Source: CAYUPI01 sp964446585
GTDB lineage: Bacteria; Verrucomicrobiota; Verrucomicrobiia; Limisphaerales; UBA8199
DNA length: 64,000 bases
NCBI GenBank assembly: GCA_964446585.1
Contig: CAYUPI010000001.1
Location: 135,391-199,390, forward strand
Reading direction: 5' to 3'
Shown here: positions 62,640 to 64,000 of the stretch, in pieces
How the letters are laid out: each line of letters starts with the position of its first letter
How positions within the stretch are numbered: the stretch's first letter is position 1
Program-made: the position numbers and the translations under genes
The notes under the pieces: model-generated
What the model was told of the DNA's origin: nothing
Databases searched by the model: none
What the model saw: only the letters and a program-made list of their open reading frames with translations

Positions 62640-63180
62640 AGGGCATGTGCTGTTTAATCTGGTACGGCTGCGGCTCCTGCGGGGCAGCCGTCACGCGGTA
62701 CATAGAGGTTTCATAACTTCCGATTTTTGTCCGCCGCCCATACCGGCCATAGGCTGTCCCTCCGGCGCTGGTCGATTTGGTCTGAACCGAGGTGGCGCCC
62801 ACCTCGACCAATTTGATTTGAACCGGGGTTATTTGACCGTCGCGGACTTGTACTTCGAACACGACAGGCTCTGCGATCACACGGTTAAGGAACGTGACTC
62901 GAAGTTGACAGTTGCCCGGCGCAAATGCCAGCCGCAAGATACGGTCCTCCAAGGGATCGAGATTGTAAAAAGCCTTTCTGAACCCGCTTCCAGCAGCGTC
63001 GCGAACCTGGACGTTCCAACTCAGTTCGCCGGAGGAATCAGCATGCAGATCGACGTAACCAGTCTGTGCTTGGGGCGAGGCCGGATTGACATTGGGCGAT
63101 GCGCACCCGGAGGCCAAGAACGCTGTCGCCAACATGGCCACAGTGCTGAGCGAGCCGAAGCCGGCACCGCGAACGCGCAC
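62629..63180 (-). CDS. Lipoprotein of unknown function
   Basis: A 183-residue lipoprotein. GTG at 63180 gives VRVRGAGFGSLSTVAMLATA then FLASGC, a standard signal with lipobox ASGC. A GGAG lies 8 bp before it. The mature part is beta-rich (YVDLHADSSGELSWNVQVRD, GNCQLRVTFLNRVIAEPVVF). The frame is open to 63480, but the extra part is the CCAAGC/GCTTGG repeat, so the longer ORF is not credible. It overlaps the next lipoprotein gene by 11 bp. Confidence 0.75.
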   Translation of the reverse strand: MRVRGAGFGSLSTVAMLATAFLASGCASPNVNPASPQAQTGYVDLHADSSGELSWNVQVRDAAGSGFRKAFYNLDPLEDRILRLAFAPGNCQLRVTFLNRVIAEPVVFEVQVRDGQITPVQIKLVEVGATSVQTKSTSAGGTAYGRYGRRTKIGSYETSMYRVTAAPQEPQPYQIKQHMPYAH

Positions 63181-63350
63181 ACCCAAAGCTCCAAGCTCCA
63201 AACACCAGGCTCCAGGGAAACACCAAGCTCCAAATCTCAACCACCGGTTTGAGGTTCTGCGGTGCTGGCGCTCTATTGGAGCTTGGGATTTGGAGCTTCC
63301 TTGGACCTTGGAGCTTGAAGCTTGGTTCTTCTGCTTCAAATGCTCCAGCC
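63181..63350. repeat. Inverted CCAAGCTCC / GGAGCTTGG word array
   Basis: The left half is built of AGCTCCAAGCTCCAAACACC and similar words, the right half of GGAGCTTGGGATTTGGAGCT and similar words, so the two halves pair as a long imperfect hairpin. Same family and same inverted arrangement as 47681-47858. It fills most of the 218-bp gap before the barrel gene and touches the start region of the lipoprotein at 63180. Confidence 0.75.
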
Positions 63351-63398
63351 GTGGTGTCCCGAGCTGCGGCCGTCCTTGGTCCATATCGATTTCCGCCG

Positions 63399-63917
63399 CT
63401 AAAGACTCAAAGGCCAGCTCAGCCCGATGATGAAGTTGTTCACTTTGCCAGTGTTGCGGCCATCGAACGGAGTGGCGCATGAAAAGAAATACCGGCGACC
63501 GTCTCGGTCCGTGAAAGCCAGCCCGGTTTCGCCCATGTGGTAGATTTCCTGCGCCGCACGAGTATAGCTCAGGTTGATGTAATCCGAGGGCACACCGGCA
63601 ACGCGGCCGCCGCTCAGATCGGGACCGTTGAGGTCATACAAACCCCGGTAGCCGACGTAGATGCTTAATGAGTTGATGGCCCAGTCGAACTTGAGTGTCT
63701 CGGAAAGCCCCGCCGAGCCGAAGATAGTCTGCGGAACGTGATTGTCGCGCAGACGGTAACCAAATTCGCCGTACACGCCGAACCCGGAGGGATAGAAGGT
63801 TTTCGTCAGCATCGCGGCCAATTCAACTCCCGAGGCCCCGTCGCCCGGCGCCATTGGGAAGTCGGCGTCGTAGCTGCCTTTGATGATCCCGCCCAATCGC
63901 ACTGTGAGCGCCGGCAA
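63399..63917 (-). CDS. Outer-membrane beta-barrel protein, 5' end uncertain
   Basis: A fragment of at least 172 residues. Alternating beta-strands (LPALTVRLGGIIKGSYDADF, GFGVYGEFGYRLRDNH, SIYVGYRGLYDL) and an ending FIIGLSWPLSL fit an outer-membrane barrel. The called start is a TTG with no signal peptide. The frame continues upstream as sensible sequence (LLLNDSQDSRWYLPAL) to an in-frame TGA at 63981-63983, next to an A6 run. The 5' part therefore may have been frameshifted or lies beyond the window. First visible gene of the minus-strand envelope operon. Confidence 0.65.
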   Translation of the reverse strand: MPALTVRLGGIIKGSYDADFPMAPGDGASGVELAAMLTKTFYPSGFGVYGEFGYRLRDNHVPQTIFGSAGLSETLKFDWAINSLSIYVGYRGLYDLNGPDLSGGRVAGVPSDYINLSYTRAAQEIYHMGETGLAFTDRDGRRYFFSCATPFDGRNTGKVNNFIIGLSWPLSL

Positions 63918-64000
63918 ATACCAACGCGAGTCCTGGGAATCGTTCAGCAGGAGTTGTTCTCTGTGTTGAAAAGTGTTTTTTCATAAAAGTTATTCACCGC

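Noticed and set aside
63181..63480. Longer lipoprotein ORF starting at 63480
   Set aside because: The extra 100 codons are the CCAAGC/GCTTGG word array, and no signal peptide would be at the N-terminus.

Overview
The window looks like a contig of a Verrucomicrobiota bacterium, probably of the Pedosphaera/Limisphaerales type. This is inferred from gene families, because no rRNA is present. The evidence is a PVC-type CxxCH membrane-dehydrogenase cytochrome, an HzsA-related CxxCH protein, an H-G-FTLIELLVV pseudopilin with the C-terminal layout common in this phylum, a 55-residue lipoprotein ending in SERPWNAPKGWE, and many secreted Ig/HYR/RCC1 repeat proteins. A run of exactly 100 N inside a repeat gene (31123-31222) shows that this is a draft scaffold. 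No tRNA, rRNA, CRISPR array, integrase or transposase was seen.

Layout. 1-4.2 kb: end of a DHH phosphoesterase, then uppS-cdsA-dxr (isoprenoid carrier lipid and phospholipid precursors) and an overlapping Gfo/Idh/MocA oxidoreductase. 4.2-9.6 kb: a secreted protein, an ECF sigma factor operon (sigma, membrane protein, PDZ protein), a pseudopilin and an MscS channel. 9.7-15.2 kb (minus strand): a PfkB sugar kinase translationally coupled to a protein of uncertain, possibly deoxyhypusine-synthase-like, family, then a large PVC cytochrome. 15.6-19.8 kb: an AddB-like helicase/nuclease and a Nudix hydrolase. 19.75-29.3 kb: a signalling locus of TonB-dependent receptor, Ig/RCC1 protein, YfiR-like periplasmic protein, two-receiver hybrid histidine kinase, CheY-like regulator and a receiver-linked class III adenylate cyclase. 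29.5-38.2 kb: one giant secreted HYR-repeat protein broken by the N gap. 38.2-46.5 kb: PhzF, an HzsA-related cytochrome, an aldo/keto reductase, and an operon of a small protein, an FAD monooxygenase and a cyclic-nucleotide-binding protein. 46.7-53.3 kb: a coiled-coil protein with a lipoprotein, 5-FCL, RarA, an SGNH hydrolase and two HtrA-like proteins, one apparently catalytically dead. 53.5-64 kb: a HYR-like secreted protein, a TldD/TldE pair with a Tat signal on TldD only, a Tyr/His/Gly-rich protein, and a compact envelope operon including a DUF481 barrel.

Two themes cut across the window. First, 19.75-29.3 kb reads as one envelope-to-cytoplasm signalling chain that probably ends in cAMP. 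A cNMP-binding protein lies 15 kb away, though no link to it is shown. Second, the sequence is full of non-transposon repeats: long perfect inverted repeats in intergenic spaces, and arrays of 7-12 bp 'words' in several families. Some of these run in frame through genes (AddB-like, RarA, PDZ and lipoprotein signal regions), and several appear to have changed protein ends or start sites.
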